Shown here one piece after another: positions 37,506-50,800 of a stretch of DNA of 64,000 bases. Within the stretch, counting starts at the first letter, position 1. Each line of letters opens with the position of its first letter. A model generated the notes under the pieces. The model was not told the origin of the DNA. It made no database searches and saw only the letters and a list, made by a program, of their open reading frames with translations. The position numbers and the translations under genes are program-made. Source of the stretch: Pilatotrama ljubarskyi (taxonomy: Eukaryota > Basidiomycota > Agaricomycetes > Polyporales > Polyporaceae); NCBI GenBank assembly GCA_022385805.1, contig MU277754.1:47864-111863 (forward strand). Direction: 5' to 3'.

Positions 37506-40500
37506 CTATCGGCTATTGAAATCGCCTATATCTCGGCTAGATTCAATTTTTTCCAGTCAAAGCAGTTGAGTGACACAGAATTTGATGGATACACTCTATG
37601 GCATGGCAAGTAGGCCTTCCTTTGTGCTTGTCCCCCTGCAGTCCGGACCATGGTGCAGGAGTCCCGTAGTCCAACCAGCGAACCAAGCTGTACGGCTAGC
37701 CTGGTCTCGCAGACCTTCCTCCACGTCGAATCCTTAGCTGCTCGTTTGGTACTCGGAGTTCTGTGGCAGAATTTGAGACTATTTTGGCAGCAATCTGACT
37801 CATCCCCACTTGCATGCCTCAATAGTCGGTCCAAGGTGAGCCTTCCGGTGAGCAAGGACGTGACCGGTACTACCGCTCATTAATTTAGTTAACTCGTACA
37901 GGTCGGCATCATGCGGTCCCCTTACCACCGCAGCTAGGAGGCATCGCAATGCCATGATAGTTGTTCGCAGCATGCACGTCGTCACTAGTTCACTGTCGGA
38001 GAGATGAGACTTTGCTTATTCCGTCTATGGAGGGTTCTACAGGCATCGGCCCAAGCTTCGGTGCTCTCCGTACAGCCCGCGCTGCGATTACTTACCCCAG
38101 CATACAAGTGATTTCAACAGTAGATGGCTGGCGCATGAGACGTGGTATAGCCTGCTCACCGACAAGCACAACTTACCGACATCATGCTCGCGATCGAGCT
38201 CGAGAACTCGGACACTAGACTTTTGAGGACGTTGTACTCGAGCAAACTCACATGCAAGTTCACGTTTCAATATAGGACTGCACCTGTCCGCAGAGGTACC
38301 CCTGAACTACAACCGTCATGATACCGATGGCGCCCAGGGTTCCTGTGCATCCGGGCTTTCCGGTTTCAGGTAGTATGAACTCAGTGAAGTGCAGTCAGCA
38401 GAGCGTTAGAGGCATCCGTGATGACTCACCGTAAGCCTGACGTACCGTCTGCAGAGTGATCTTCGAACACTGCGCACCAGCCTCTCGCTGAGGAACCGGC
38501 AAGTGACATCTGACGAAGAGCGCACAGCTCGGATATTGGTATACGCCTTGCAGGGTTTCCCTGTCCAGTCTGAATCCCGGCATCCGTGGTTGAAGCCGTT
38601 GATCCGCTGGGAACTCAGCCATGCCAGTGATCCTGCGGAACGGGAGAGTAATGCGGTGCTAAATTGCTTCAAGACATACTGGTACTTTCCGGCCTGATTC
38701 AGACTGGGCGATACCAGGCCATCTGTTGCCTTCAAAAGGTGTGGCGGCATGGAAATGTCGTTGCGTAAACATCCGTACTGCAGATGACTGGCATGATTGC
38801 GGACGCCAGATTGGTGGTACCTGGAGTGACACGGTGGCGGCTCACCAAGCGATGCTACGTGGTCAAGCGCAGTGGTCAGTATAATACTCCGGTGAACACC
38901 GATAATGGGTTGGTTCCCATATACTTGGTAGTCACCGCCTCCACCCCGTTCATGGAATAGCGAGACGCCTCGCCAGGAGATATGTCAGCAAGCCGGCACC
39001 ATAGTAGTGACTTGAACAATCTCTGACATACGGAGTCCTGACATATCTTTGTAAGCTCATTTGATGGTCTTGAAAGAGCGCTTCGCAAGAACTTGAGGAG
39101 AGTGCGTGTACTCTGGGAGACATCCATACCTTCGCTTCTGGGTTGGCCGGTCCGAGTCGCACCAGCCGAACGTAGGACGGCTGCAGTGTATAGCGCAGTC
39201 CCCCTTCCGGCAGCTGACAGAAGCCTGAAGGATCCTGAGGCCGGTGAATACTGTGCGGTTCTGGCTTCGACGCTCGCATCAGTTTAGCGACTTAATCCTG
39301 GTTGAGCAACCAGAACCGGTAAGACGTTACCGTTAGTGCGACCAAAGTGCGACCCTGAGTACGACTGGCAGTACTTGCGACATGCATCCTTGCTGATATG
39401 CCGGTAGTATGGCCATGTCACTGGCATTAGTTTAGGACGTAACCACGCCACTTGTCATGGACATACCCGTGTTGAACGTACAGTTTCAAGGTCAGATGCG
39501 CCACGCAGTCACGCAGCATGCGAGTCCATAGCTCCCGACTTCACCGTGGTAGTGCATATGCATAAGCGCCCGAGCTTCGCAGCGTACGAGTGTGCTGTAC
39601 TAGACGCCGACCGCCTGCATCGGACTTTCTCCATGTTATTGCCATCATCTCCACCAATGAGCGGAAACACAAAACACCTCGCTGGCCACCTTATTGCGGC
39701 CGATTATCGCTCTGGCCACTGCTGAAGCACTCGTTTAGAACAACGTGTCTCATCTAAGCTACATCCGTGCGCGCGGTCGATTCTACACCGCGGCAGCGGC
39801 AACGAACCCCGTTGCTCTGATGCACCACAAATGATAGGCCTATGGCCCCGTATGACTTCCACTCAACGGATAGTCTCGCCCGCATGCCATCGCAGTCCGC
39901 GTTCAGACCTCGCTACAAGTCAATACGCGGTCTTGAGTTGTAGCCGGCTCGAGGTGCCGTCGTGTATGTGGTCCTATTGCGTAATGGCCTCGCTTCTAAC
40001 CGTTCACGCTGCCATGGTATCAGGTCACATACGGGGACTCACTGCTCGTAAGATGGCCTGCAGTAAGCGATATGTGTGGCATACACGTAGTGAGAACCCG
40101 GCCAATATTACCCCTGTGACGGATCCGTAGAGCGACGTGTCTCGTACCAATGGGTCCGTGCTTGTATCGCTGCGTATGTCCATCCTTTGTCCATGTGTTC
40201 ATAGCCACCGCTCTGATCCGCCGTGTCGTTCCAGCAGGCTTTCTGCAGCCCGTTGTGTCCCGTCGATATTGCCTTAATCCGCCAGCATGATCCGCAGCCT
40301 GTTTTGCCATCAAGATCCAATGCAGCTTTATTCTCAATTGAGCCTGCATCGTACTCTGGCGGGTGATGACGTTCACGCATTGGACAGAGCGAATCAGTAT
40401 TGATCTAGTCTCCTCAAGGTGACTTCGTATCGCGTGTACTAATGACGTGCACGCATGCTGTGCCAGGTCACCCGAGTTTATGGTATATCGCATGCTTCAA

Positions 40501-41496
40501 CGGCAACTAAGCACAGTGTGGCTGGGATTCGGAAAATTAGGGAGTGCTGAAATGACGTTGCTTGGACACCCGAACAACGAGTTCTGCTGCCTTCTTCTTC
40601 TCCCGTGAGTGTTGAGAGGCTCAGTAGGAGCGCAAATCTGATACGTCAACCTAGCCCTCTTTGCTATGCTTGCAAACGCTATCTGGACGGGCTCGGCGCC
40701 CCGTCTCCGCCCCCTTCCGCACGCTGGACAAGTGCGACCTGACGAGAGTCGCCCAGTATGGGGGCTTCGAGCTCAATTCGGGTTTACCCTGAGTCTTCAG
40801 AGCATAGCCGGAGCTGCGAACAATTCCTGCCTTTGCATCAACGACCGTGTTTCCAAGACGAAATAACGAGTTCTGGGAATTGTCGCATCGACTGCTTGGC
40901 CAGCGTATCTATTGGTACGTACCACGCATCCTGCTGGGACGCTTCGGGCCTGATTTCCCTGAAGGCCCCGGCGCGCTGGTGCGGGGGGCGCCCATTTTGA
41001 TATTGTTTGCACTCAATATCTCCCTTTCCAGGCAGCAGTGCATGTGCTCGGCCAGATTCGCCGCTGCCCGGATGAGTGCATCTACGAGGAATTACTCCCG
41101 TGTCACAAACAATGTGAGTTCATGAAAGCTATGTCTGCGCTCCATCCGGACATTGCAATGCAGGCATCTTTTCTAGGTCCCAGTTGGGCAAGCTGAGACT
41201 CCTGCATGAGAACGACTCTCCCGGTCGTATCCACGGCCGGGCGATCCTCACAGCCAAATGCGCTCGGGAGTGCATGTCCGTCTACGCGGCGTAGTTTACC
41301 CTGGAAGCTCTCATGCATCAGCTTGTGGGGCGTTCGTGCTTCGATGCAAGGCACATACGACCAATGATTGTTTCTATTATACTGCTTGGAGCATAGCCAG
41401 GAAATCGTCTGGTATATATGGGCGAGAACAGGCCGACGGAAACACAACCGAACAACCCACACCCTCTTCATCAGTCTTTGTCCTTTGTCGTCTCAT
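37506..41496. other. Gene-poor interval C
   Basis: About 4 kb between the second tRNA-Pro and the Zn(II)2Cys6 gene. Open frames on both strands are short and none resembles a known family. Codon use lacks the C/G third-position preference of the neighbouring genes. I saw no long repeats and no mobile-element motifs. The last few hundred bases should hold the promoter of the regulator. Confidence 0.55.
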
Positions 41497-43508
41497 ATGG
41501 AATCGTCTTCTACGCAGCCTCCTCTGGAACGTGGCCGGGCTTGCGCTCGCTGCAGGTGATGTTTCCTCCTTTTCTATCCAAGGCTAATGACATGCTGATA
41601 TAGCACTGTTTGCAGACGCAGAAAGATGGTACATAACCGTGATTATTTGAATGCGCTCCGGCAACGTGCTGAATAGTCGTGCATAGCGCTGCGACGGACT
41701 GCGGCCTGCGTGCACACAGTGCCAGCGAGCGGATCGTGCCGAAGACTGTGAATACCTAGACGGCCCTGGTCCGACTCAGAACCAAATCCTCGAAGGCGAG
41801 ATAGCCCGGCTTGAGGGGCGCATTGCCCAGCTTTCGGCCGGGTCGGCTCCCTTGACTCTACATGATCCGTATGCTGCTTGGCACCAGGCTCAACGGTCGG
41901 CTCAGAATACCAACGATCCTATGCGGGCTCTGTCAGTTCTCTCCGCTCAATATTCTCACCTCACGCCCGTGTTGAGACTCATTGACGACAGCGTGCGGCA
42001 ATTCATCCAACATGCGACCGAGTTCGGGTTTTTCCTCCAGATTCATCGCTTTTTGGACAAGGTCTTCTCTCCGGGTTCGAGCCATAGCAACAGCCTGCGT
42101 ATCCTGCTCAACGTCATCTACCTCATCGGCGCAAAGCTGTCCAGCAACCCTCAGGTGCAAGCTCAGGAGCAGGCCTATCTGACCCGCGCCCTGCAGCACC
42201 TTCCTACCGCCCTCCCAGAAGACCCACGCGGCGCGATGTATGTCATGCAGGCCGAGGTGCTTCTCACAAATTACTTCTTCAACTCCGACCGCAAGCTCGA
42301 AGGGGTGTACCACATGAATGCCGCTGTCTCAATTGCGATGGCCTCCAAGCTGCACATGATTCGAAGCGCCCGGCGCAGTAGAACAGCTGGGGACGCGACG
42401 ACGTATCGCCTCCCGCCCGCCGCAGACCATCTGGAGGAGGGCGAGCGTATCAACGGCTTCTGGACCGTCTTCATACTAGATCGATGCTGGGCAGTCGCTA
42501 CGGGGTCAGCCCCCGCCTTCAGGGACGACGAAGCCACAGGAACCCAGATAGATACTCCATGGCCTATGGATCTCGCAGCATACCAGAACGTGAGTGCTTT
42601 TTCAAACCGCTGTATTTGTCTCGCATTGATGTCGTCGGAGACAGCATCCATTCCCCAGCGACTTCCGCAGCGTGCAGACTGTGCAGTCCTTCATCAGCGG
42701 CGTCGAAGGCGACGCGACCCTGGCCAGTCAGAGCATGTTGGCTATGCACGCCAAGGCGGCCATTCTGTACGAGAGCGCAACTCGCCTCGCGTCCAGGTAC
42801 AATCCATGTGAGCGAGATTGGCATGTTCGCCTTCGGACACTTCTTGATCTTCTTCTGAGTTGAATTAGCTTCTCAAGCGACGTTCTTGTCCCTGGACAAC
42901 CGTATTGAGCGTTTCAAGCAGGCCCTTCCTCGCATCGAACGATACGACCCGGCGCGCGTGGACGTCGTGCGAGCAGCCCTCCTTGTGCACACGCTCTCGC
43001 AGTGCGCAACCATCCAGTTGCACACGCCGCTCGTACAGGATCGCGTCACAGCCAATAGTCGGACGTACCAAGCGGCGCATGCGGCGATGAGGGCCCTGCG
43101 CGGAGTCAATGTCGGGATCCTCACTTGTATCAATCCTTTCGCGGGGGTGCGTACTTTAATTACCATCTATCATCATGAAGCTCTGCCAGGGCCCGGGCAT
43201 TGACCACATACCCCTCATCAGATTCTATGGGGCTCGGTAGGGAAGGTGATCTCTCAAGCTATGTTGACTGCACGGCGCATGCGGGCTGCTGGTGCCGCCA
43301 ATACGTCTCAAAGCTTGCCCGACGAGCGCACCTTGCAGACGGAACTCGAACGCCTCATCTTGGCCATGGAGCAAGCAGCGCCGTTCTCCCCGTTTATGGG
43401 TGAGCTCACGACCATCGTGATGATGCTTTGATTCATTGCTCACCTCCATCTGTTCTTGCTACAACAGCCGCTCAGATCAGGACCCTCCATCCCAGTCGCA
43501 CGACCTAG
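41497..43508 (+). CDS. Zn(II)2Cys6 fungal transcription factor
   Basis: Seven exons, 41497-41555, 41616-41628, 41687-42589, 42678-42807, 42869-43146, 43222-43399 and 43468-43508, join in frame to 533 residues. The binuclear zinc cluster sits at the N-terminus: C16-x2-C19-x6-C26-x6-C33-x2-C36-x8-C45, with the basic run RRRKMR. A short coiled linker follows (LEGEIARLEGRIAQLSAG). The rest resembles the helical fungal-specific transcription factor middle region, including RINGFWTVFILDRCWAVATG. The cluster is split by two introns flanking a 13-nt exon 2 (Arg-Arg-Lys-Met), so an automatic model could easily lose it. An upstream in-frame Met exists near 41368, but the ATG at 41497 fits the usual short N-terminus. 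The target genes are unknown; no metabolic cluster surrounds it. Confidence 0.9.
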
Positions 43509-44118
43509 ACGTGATTAACATTCAGATGGACATCACCCGCGTATGTATGATCATGACGCCCGCATCCTACTCAGCTTCAACTGGACATGTACTCGTCTTC
43601 TTGAATCTTGGACTATCATCGGCCATTTCTTGACATACACCCATCCGTAGAGTTCTTGCATTCGGTACACGCTGTACACCTATTATTTATTGTACCATAC
43701 GTCTCATACGTATACTTTACTATCCCATCTCCAGGCAGCTTCGCCCTATGTATTTCAGACTATCCTCTTGCACCTCTTCCTCTGCTAAGCTCCTAGCCTC
43801 CTATGTACCAACTAACTAACAGCAACACCGCTTCACTTGATGTATTGGTCTCTTGCCTATTATTTATACGTACGCGTGTCCTGACTTACTTATTGTATTG
43901 AGGACTGCATTGCCACCCGATTATAAATTCCCCTGATCACTCGAAGCACTGCCTGGGCAGGTACTACCACCATCCAGTACTTAATCCTCATGCGATGCAC
44001 AAACCCTGTCCCTCTAGATCACAGCTCGTGCGAATTGTCTCTGATAGATCCAGGCACAGTTATACATGACTCGACGACGTCGACCGCTCCGTACTCCCCC
44101 GGAGCCGTGGACGAGCCT
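43509..44118. other. Convergent 3' intergenic region
   Basis: 610 bases between the stops of the Zn(II)2Cys6 gene (+) and the unknown protein gene (-). It is AT-richer than the genes, with several TATTTAT-like stretches near 43,680-43,880, compatible with 3' UTR and poly(A) signals. No coding signal was seen. Confidence 0.5.
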
Positions 44119-46576
44119 TCACGTCCGGAACTTCGTGAGGATGGTTCGAAGCGGTGCAGACATACGGCTCCTGCTGCCTGGCACTGGAGATGCGGCCGCA
44201 CCGCAGGAACCATCCTTCCCCGCAGGCTGCGACCTTCTGCGTGCATTCTCGTCGCGTTCATGTCTGGGAGCCGGCGGGATAGACCCGGCTCTGAGCACGC
44301 GGCGGGCAAAGGGCCCAGGAACGCCGCGGTCTGTCGGGAGAAGGCTCTGCCGCGTGGGTTTAACGGGTATTAGGACATCGGGACCGCGTTCTACAGGTAG
44401 GCTCTGCTGGATGTTGATAGAACGCAAGGGCGCGCGGCGCTGTTCCTTGAGGAGCATGGGCGTGGGGCTTTGCAGCTTCGGGGCGCCCACGACGGCGCCG
44501 CCTGCCCCGAATCCCACGGAGCGTGAAGGGGACGGAGCGCGAGGACTTGAGACGGACTGCGCGCGAGACAACGCACGGACTGCGGGGTGCTTCGCCATCG
44601 TCTGGCCGGCGAACAAGGGAGCGTCCAGCAGCTGCCGCGCGGCGGGGCTGTGAGACCGAGGACGCGTGTCCGGGTCCTCGGCGGGGGCGGCCTGCGTGGG
44701 ACCATGGGATTCGCGCAACGGCGAGCTCTTGTGCACTGCGGCTGTAAGAGTGCGCCGGCGAGTAAGCACGGAGACGGGGTTTTTTGGTTGGAGTTGACCG
44801 GCAGCGGAATTGCGTGTCGCAGATGCACCGACGTCGGCGCCGTGATAAGCGGGGGAATGGCCTGCGGCGGGGTACTCGTGGAACATGTCAACCGTCGAGA
44901 AGCGGACGCTCTTCTTCTCCTTCAGTATGCCGCGGACAGGCTTGAAGCTGGCGGTGCTTGACGGCCGCGATCCGGGGGAACTGGCGACTGACAGCTGGTC
45001 ACAGTCCGTGTACGCGAGACTAGGGGAAGGCGCGGGAGTGGGTGTTTCGAAGGGCACAGGCTTGTCGAAGTCGCTGGGGAGACCGCTGGTTCCGACATCT
45101 GCTGCGAGGGACAACACCTTCTCCGTCTTCTCCGCGTTCTCGAGGTCAGACTCGGATGTCTGTATTATGACGGTCTTGCGCCGCATCTGCTTCACGTCCA
45201 CCGGTGTCCGCGCCCCGTCCTCCTCATCGCTACTGATCTCGTCTGACGACTCCAGTAGCGCTTGAGCTGCTCTGAAAGACCCATCGGCAGGTGGCGACGT
45301 GTATGCTAAATGGCCCGCGGGAGAAGGAGGTGGAGAGGCAGCGGCGTGAACAGTTCTCCCGCTATGCCAGTCCGTCACAAGGTCCCTTGCAAAGGCCCAT
45401 TCTTCATCGTCAAGGTCCGAGGCGATGGAGTCCTGCACAGGGAGGACCAGTCCCGGACGGCTACGTGGATGCGCCGTAACAGGAGGCGCAATTTCTATGG
45501 GACTGAAAGGTGGTGGCGAAGGGAGACGTGACCTGAGGTCCGCGCAAATGGCAGCCAACCCCATACTAAACCCAGATGGCTCCTGTTCTTGCTCAGCGAC
45601 CGGAATGCAGGTAGTCGGAGAGCCCAAGAATGGTGTCGGAATGCCAGGATAGGAGTTTTCTTCGACGCCACGGAGTTCCGGCTTCATCAGTTGACCGAGC
45701 AAGAGAGCAGGTGGCATCTTCTTCCCGCGGCGCACAGCGAGAGGTAGCTCGGCGTTGAGGCCGTGAGAGGACTCCAGGCAGAGTGGCAGAGCAGCAGTAG
45801 AGTTCGAGACCATGATTGCCGGCACGAGTTGAGAACCAGGAGTGTGACCGTAGACATGCTGAGCCGGGTCGCCAGAGCTGCCGTGCTCTAAGAGCAAGGT
45901 CATATCGGATGTCATAGACACATTAGGTTCCACGAGAGTAAGATCGGCGCCGGAAGCAGTCGCAAACAGTCGATCGTCAACCGGGTTCCAAGGCTCCTCT
46001 ATCCCGCTACTGAGCCTCTTGCGAAACAAGGCGGTGAATCTCTGCGGCGAGAACAGAGAGCCTTCGGGAACCCAGAGGCTAGGCTTCGCTCCCAGAACGG
46101 GGTCAGCGTCGTTCTCGACCAACCAAGACGGGGGCGCAGGTTGGGGAAAAACGGAACTCTGCAACATACAGGTCAGCTCATTCGATGGCAAGCAGGCCAA
46201 TACGCACAGCCCATGTCTTCACGGACAGGCTTTCCATCATCATCACTCTGAGGCGTGGACCGGTCGGCGAGGTCGTCAGGCGATGAGTAGAGTGGCAGTC
46301 GGGTAGGTCTGCAAATGCTGCCTCCGACTTGAATAGGGAAGGGCCGAGCTCGTTCACGAAGACGAGAGGCCTAGCAGTGGTCGGAAAAGGAGGGACATCA
46401 TCAAAGGAGTGTGTGCTTTCTGCAGCGGAGATCAAGTCGAGACCGGTTGATAGAAGATGTTCGCTGGGAGCAGAGGAGAGAAGATCTTGGAGATTCAACG
46501 TCGCGTTCGATCCGGCAGAGAGTATTGCTGCGGTGGATTGCTGCGGGTCCATCGTCGCAGAGTCGAAGGAAGGCAT
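44119..46576 (-). CDS. Unknown disordered protein with a PP1-docking-like motif
   Basis: Two exons, 46576-46208 and 46158-44119, join in frame to 802 residues. I recognise no catalytic fold. The chain is rich in Ser, Pro and Ala. It has an acidic patch (SSDEISSDEEDGARTP) and many Ser/Thr-Pro sites, mostly in the C-terminal half, which suggests a phosphorylated scaffold or cell-cycle regulator. A striking island near residues 533-548 reads GILKEKKSVRFSTVDMF. Its K539-S-V-R-F543 core fits the RVxF docking motif of protein phosphatase 1. The tail ends APLRTILTKFRT. It faces ELMO across a 1.3-kb divergent promoter. It is probably a fungal orphan or fast-evolving family member; the function remains open. 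Confidence 0.8.
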
Positions 46577-47897
46577 ACGTCGAGAGGAGGATCACGCGCA
46601 AGACTTGCGCTCCAGACCTGAGGGAGGCTGACATCGACCCTTCCCCTGGCTGACCCCTTGATTACCACTTCAATCTCGACCATGCACTTCATAGTTTCAG
46701 AGCTTCGTAGAGGATGGATACGGTCGATCTTGAGACCGTTGTATAATACCCATTGCGCCCCAGGTCAGCGGACAACTTGGCAGTGTATCTGAGTATCCAA
46801 GAGTAGCAGGTCCGACTGTCGTAGACCCACGGATTGATCATCGACATAGCAGCGTAGTAGAAGATACATTTCGCAGGATGATACTCGTGCAAGTCGGATG
46901 GTGGTGGAGAGCAAGAGCGTTGTGGCGCAGAGGACGAGTTTGATGGAGGCCGGAGACGCGCGTGTCGGGTAACGCACAAGTGCATCTCGACGTCGGGAGA
47001 TGTCTCCCCACCGCCAACGCATCCCTCGTCCTGCCCTCGTCGCTCTCGCCGCTGCCGCTCTCAGCGAGCTCGACCCGGTCTGCTGCTCGTGTGCTGTCTG
47101 CCCGCCGCTTGGTGCCTAGCGAACGTCAGCAGTGCTGGTCTTGTCTCCGGTGCCGTGCCTGGTCCTTCTCGGTAAAACTCACACCGGTCTGCAGCGCCTC
47201 GCCGTCCACGCGAATACAGTACCCATATCGCCTCTCGTACCGCCGACTATCCTTGTTTCCTCATAGCGCTCGCTTTCGCTCCTTGCTCTACGCTGCATGT
47301 CCTTTTTGACTTGGGATTAAATTATATCTCGTTTGCTCCAGGTTCCGGTCTGGTGAGTGCATATCATCCATCTCAAACGCGCCTTACCGGTCGGATGAGT
47401 ATCTTCTTCATATTTGCACGTCAGGCTGAGTGTCTCCGGACGCGCTGGATGCTATACTCGCATATCTGATTCACGATATGGTTCCATCACGCTGCAAGAG
47501 CGTATACCTATAGACGCTGACCCGCTTTCCGTCTACAGTGGGCCTGCTATCCTGCCAACTATCCCCGATTAATTTGACTATACCTGAATTTCCTGTGAGT
47601 AGCCATTCCTTATCACCGGATATGACAGAGAGTGCGGGAGTGTCGCCACCATCATCCTAGCGCCGTGTGCATCTATCCGCCGACCCACCCTGTGCAGCGG
47701 GAGCCTCGCCATCTATGTCGGCGTACGCCTCAGACTTGCATCAGTCGCTCTCCGTCTGGCTATGCTTCTCCAGAAATCTTTCCTCTGCTCGCCATCTTGC
47801 ATCGCTGATTAGCTCGGGCGTGCCACCAGAAAGCTTATAACGTTTCTTCTCCGTCCAGGTTCCGGACACGCGAAACAGACCCTACGTCTTCTCCAAC
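46577..47897. promoter_or_regulatory. Divergent promoter region of the unknown protein gene and ELMO
   Basis: 1.3 kb with no coding signal recognised. The plus strand is pyrimidine-rich at about 47,010-47,330, as often seen just upstream of fungal transcription starts. A possible 5'-UTR intron of ELMO runs from a GTGAGT at 47353 to a CAG ending at 47858. The bases CAGGTTCCGG occur at both ends of it. Confidence 0.4.
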
Positions 47898-50800
47898 ATG
47901 TCAGAGGAAGCTGGCTTGCGCAGACCTACTACCCCTACCCTCTCCAACCCTCAGACTAACGGAAAGACGACGTCGCAGGCGAAGGCCGGCCTCGTCCCCA
48001 CGAACAATGTGACAACGAAGGAGGGCCTCACCGTTCGGACACGGATTGAGCCCAGTCTATCCGTCGACGATGTCATCCGCCAACTGTGTATCAGCCTGAA
48101 GTTGAAGGATCCTCCAGCTGTATATGCGCTGCGGGACGAGAATGACGAGCTGGTCACGAATGACAACTTGAGGAAAAAGATCAAGGGCAAGGTCAACCTC
48201 AAGTGAGTAACATATATGTGACCCATCCTCCCGCGATCCGGGTTTGCTCCTGTCGTGTTGCCGCAGCCAGAGAGGATGGCCATGTCTGTCCAAGTTACTC
48301 ACAGTTGTCGCGTTGCTCCGTAGACTCGTCAATGCTCCTGCCATCGAGGCCGCAGAAATAGTCGAGAAGCTGGGGACAAGAGACGCAAAACTAGGCCTTG
48401 CTCTGATATCGTTGCGGAAGCTCATCCGAGTGAGTCCTGTACAAGATATCGTTGCCCCATCCCTTACCACGCACACTAGGAAGAGCAATTCGCCAACGAG
48501 TTCCTGACCCGAGACGGCCTACGCGAGCTCATCGACGTCATCAATACTTCGCACGGGAACACCCTCGCCGTCAGTGTTCTCCCGTGCTGTCTAGTTCAAG
48601 CCGCTGACAATTCCTCGTATAGTATGCCCTGACCGCCATGCAGAATCTGATGGAGCTCGACTACGGCTGGGCGAACCTCGACAACGCCTTCATCCTCAAA
48701 GTTGTCCAGATCCTGTCCTCGGAACAGTCGCCGATCAACGTCTGCCGTCCTGCGACCGCCATCCTGAAGAAGCTGGTCGAGGCGGACCCAAGCAACGCCT
48801 CCAGCATAAACGCCGCAAGCACCAGCAAGGGCCCGCCGTCACCCCCACCAGGTTCGGTGTACCGATACGGCTTCGATGTTGTGTACGAGCAAATGCGTAA
48901 GGAGAAACGGCTACTGGAGACTGTTGTGGGCCGCTTAGGCAGTGCCGACACCACTATGGCTCTTTACAGGTCTGTGTCAGCGATAGCCATCCGGTCTAGA
49001 GACTAAGTCCGACCCTCGTATAGCATGATGTTGATCAACTCGCTCTTGGCTCACGCAAGCGATCCTCGGTGGGACGAGTTCATCGCTGAGCTGGAGCAGC
49101 TGAACGTTCGCAAAGCTGTTATCGTACGTTACCTCGTCCACCACACGAGCGCTCCCACGATATCGCTGACCCTGCTGCTTCAGCGACTCATGTCCTCACA
49201 TACTATTGAAGACCTCACCTCGTGCATCCTCGATTTCCAGGCCAACATCGTCCGTGTCACCTTCCGCAAGAAGACCACGCTCGTGGAGCCGGACTTCGAG
49301 CCTCTGCACAACCAAGCGCTCCAGTACATCTGGGAGAAGAGCAAACTCCAAGAAGAGCGCGAGGACGCGATCACGCCTATCAAGTGGCGCAAGCTCGGCT
49401 TCGAGACAGAGGACATCGGGCACGAGTTCAGGGAGGTGGGAGTGCTGGGATTGGACTGTTTGGTACGTCATGCACGAGAACAAGATCTAGAACTGGGTTG
49501 ATCGCCCTGTGCAGAAACACTTCGTGGAGAGGGATCCGGATTACTGGGCAAAGGTACGGGCTCTTGGCCGTTATAGGAGGCACTCGCGGTGAACATGTCG
49601 TTTCAGGTCGTCCAGGAACAGCTGAGTCGATCGGAAGAGCGGCGGTGTCCTATCGGCAAGGCCTCGAATGAGGTAACTGACCTGCTCTCGGAACACTGGG
49701 CTATATACGCACCCGGATGTACGCTCCTCAGCCCTCCTAGCAACCCCCTATGCAAGCCTGTGTGCTCACATGTGGATCTGCAGACTCGACGTCTACGACG
49801 TTTCAGCCATTCTTCCTCAACTTCCACAGGGTGCACGCGTTGGCGCTGCACTTCTTCCTCCGCATGTGGAACGAGAGCGGCGCGTCGACCGACGACTTCC
49901 CTCGGCTCGTTGCCTTGACGAGAAGCCAGTGCGTCTTCCCTCCTTCTCCCGTGTCGATGTGATGTGAAGCTGAGCATGTCCGCTGTCGCGAATAGGGTGA
50001 AGGTGGCCTTGAAACGAGAGAACATCCGGCCGTGGCATGAGGTCGAGCAGGAGTTCCTGGAGAGCGAGTACCGCGCTGTCCGCGACCGTCAGATGCAGGA
50101 GCTCGAGATGGAGGACGACATCATGAGCAAGATCCCGATCCGGTACGTTGTCAACCTTTCGTGGCCCCTCTACTGACTGACGCACGCGCTCCAGCAACCT
50201 GCGGGCCAAGCTGTACAAGGAGTCATACGAGTTCGTTCGGCAGCAACGAATCCATTGTTTACTAGAGGGCGCCTGGTTTATGAATGGTATACCCTTGGCC
50301 ACCACTGTCCCCCGCGATACCCTCCGGCGACCGACGCGGCCCTGGCGCTTCCTCCGCCTCGTGAGTGCCACTGGTGGACTCGCCATCTTCCTGTACTGAT
50401 ACATCGACCATCAGGACGCCAGCCTGAAATACCTCCACTACGTCGATAGCGCCGTCAAGTTCCCCGTCCGAAAGGGGCTCGAGGATCTCCCCGAGCGCAT
50501 CGAGATCGCCATGATCAGCGAGGTCGCGACCGGTACCTGTGCGCCCTTCCCGCACATCCAACGCGACCAGGCGGACATCCCGCTCGGTTCAAGCTCGCCG
50601 CTGCTCGCCTCGAGCCTGTCCTTCTCGCTCCTCAGCACGAGCGGCGGCTCGCTTGCGGACCAGATCGCCCCGGACCAAGCGCGCTGGGCCGACTGGACCG
50701 ACGGGCTGAACATGCTCCGCAGGGACGGCGGACACGTCGCTTCGCAGGAAACGGAGCTGTTCGTCCAGGCGTTGACTGAGATTGGGTTGAAGATCAAGCT

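Noticed and set aside
44066..44653. 195-codon plus-strand frame opposite the unknown 802-residue protein
   Set aside because: The minus-strand frame is far longer, splices in frame and has a consistent composition. The plus frame is an antisense shadow.
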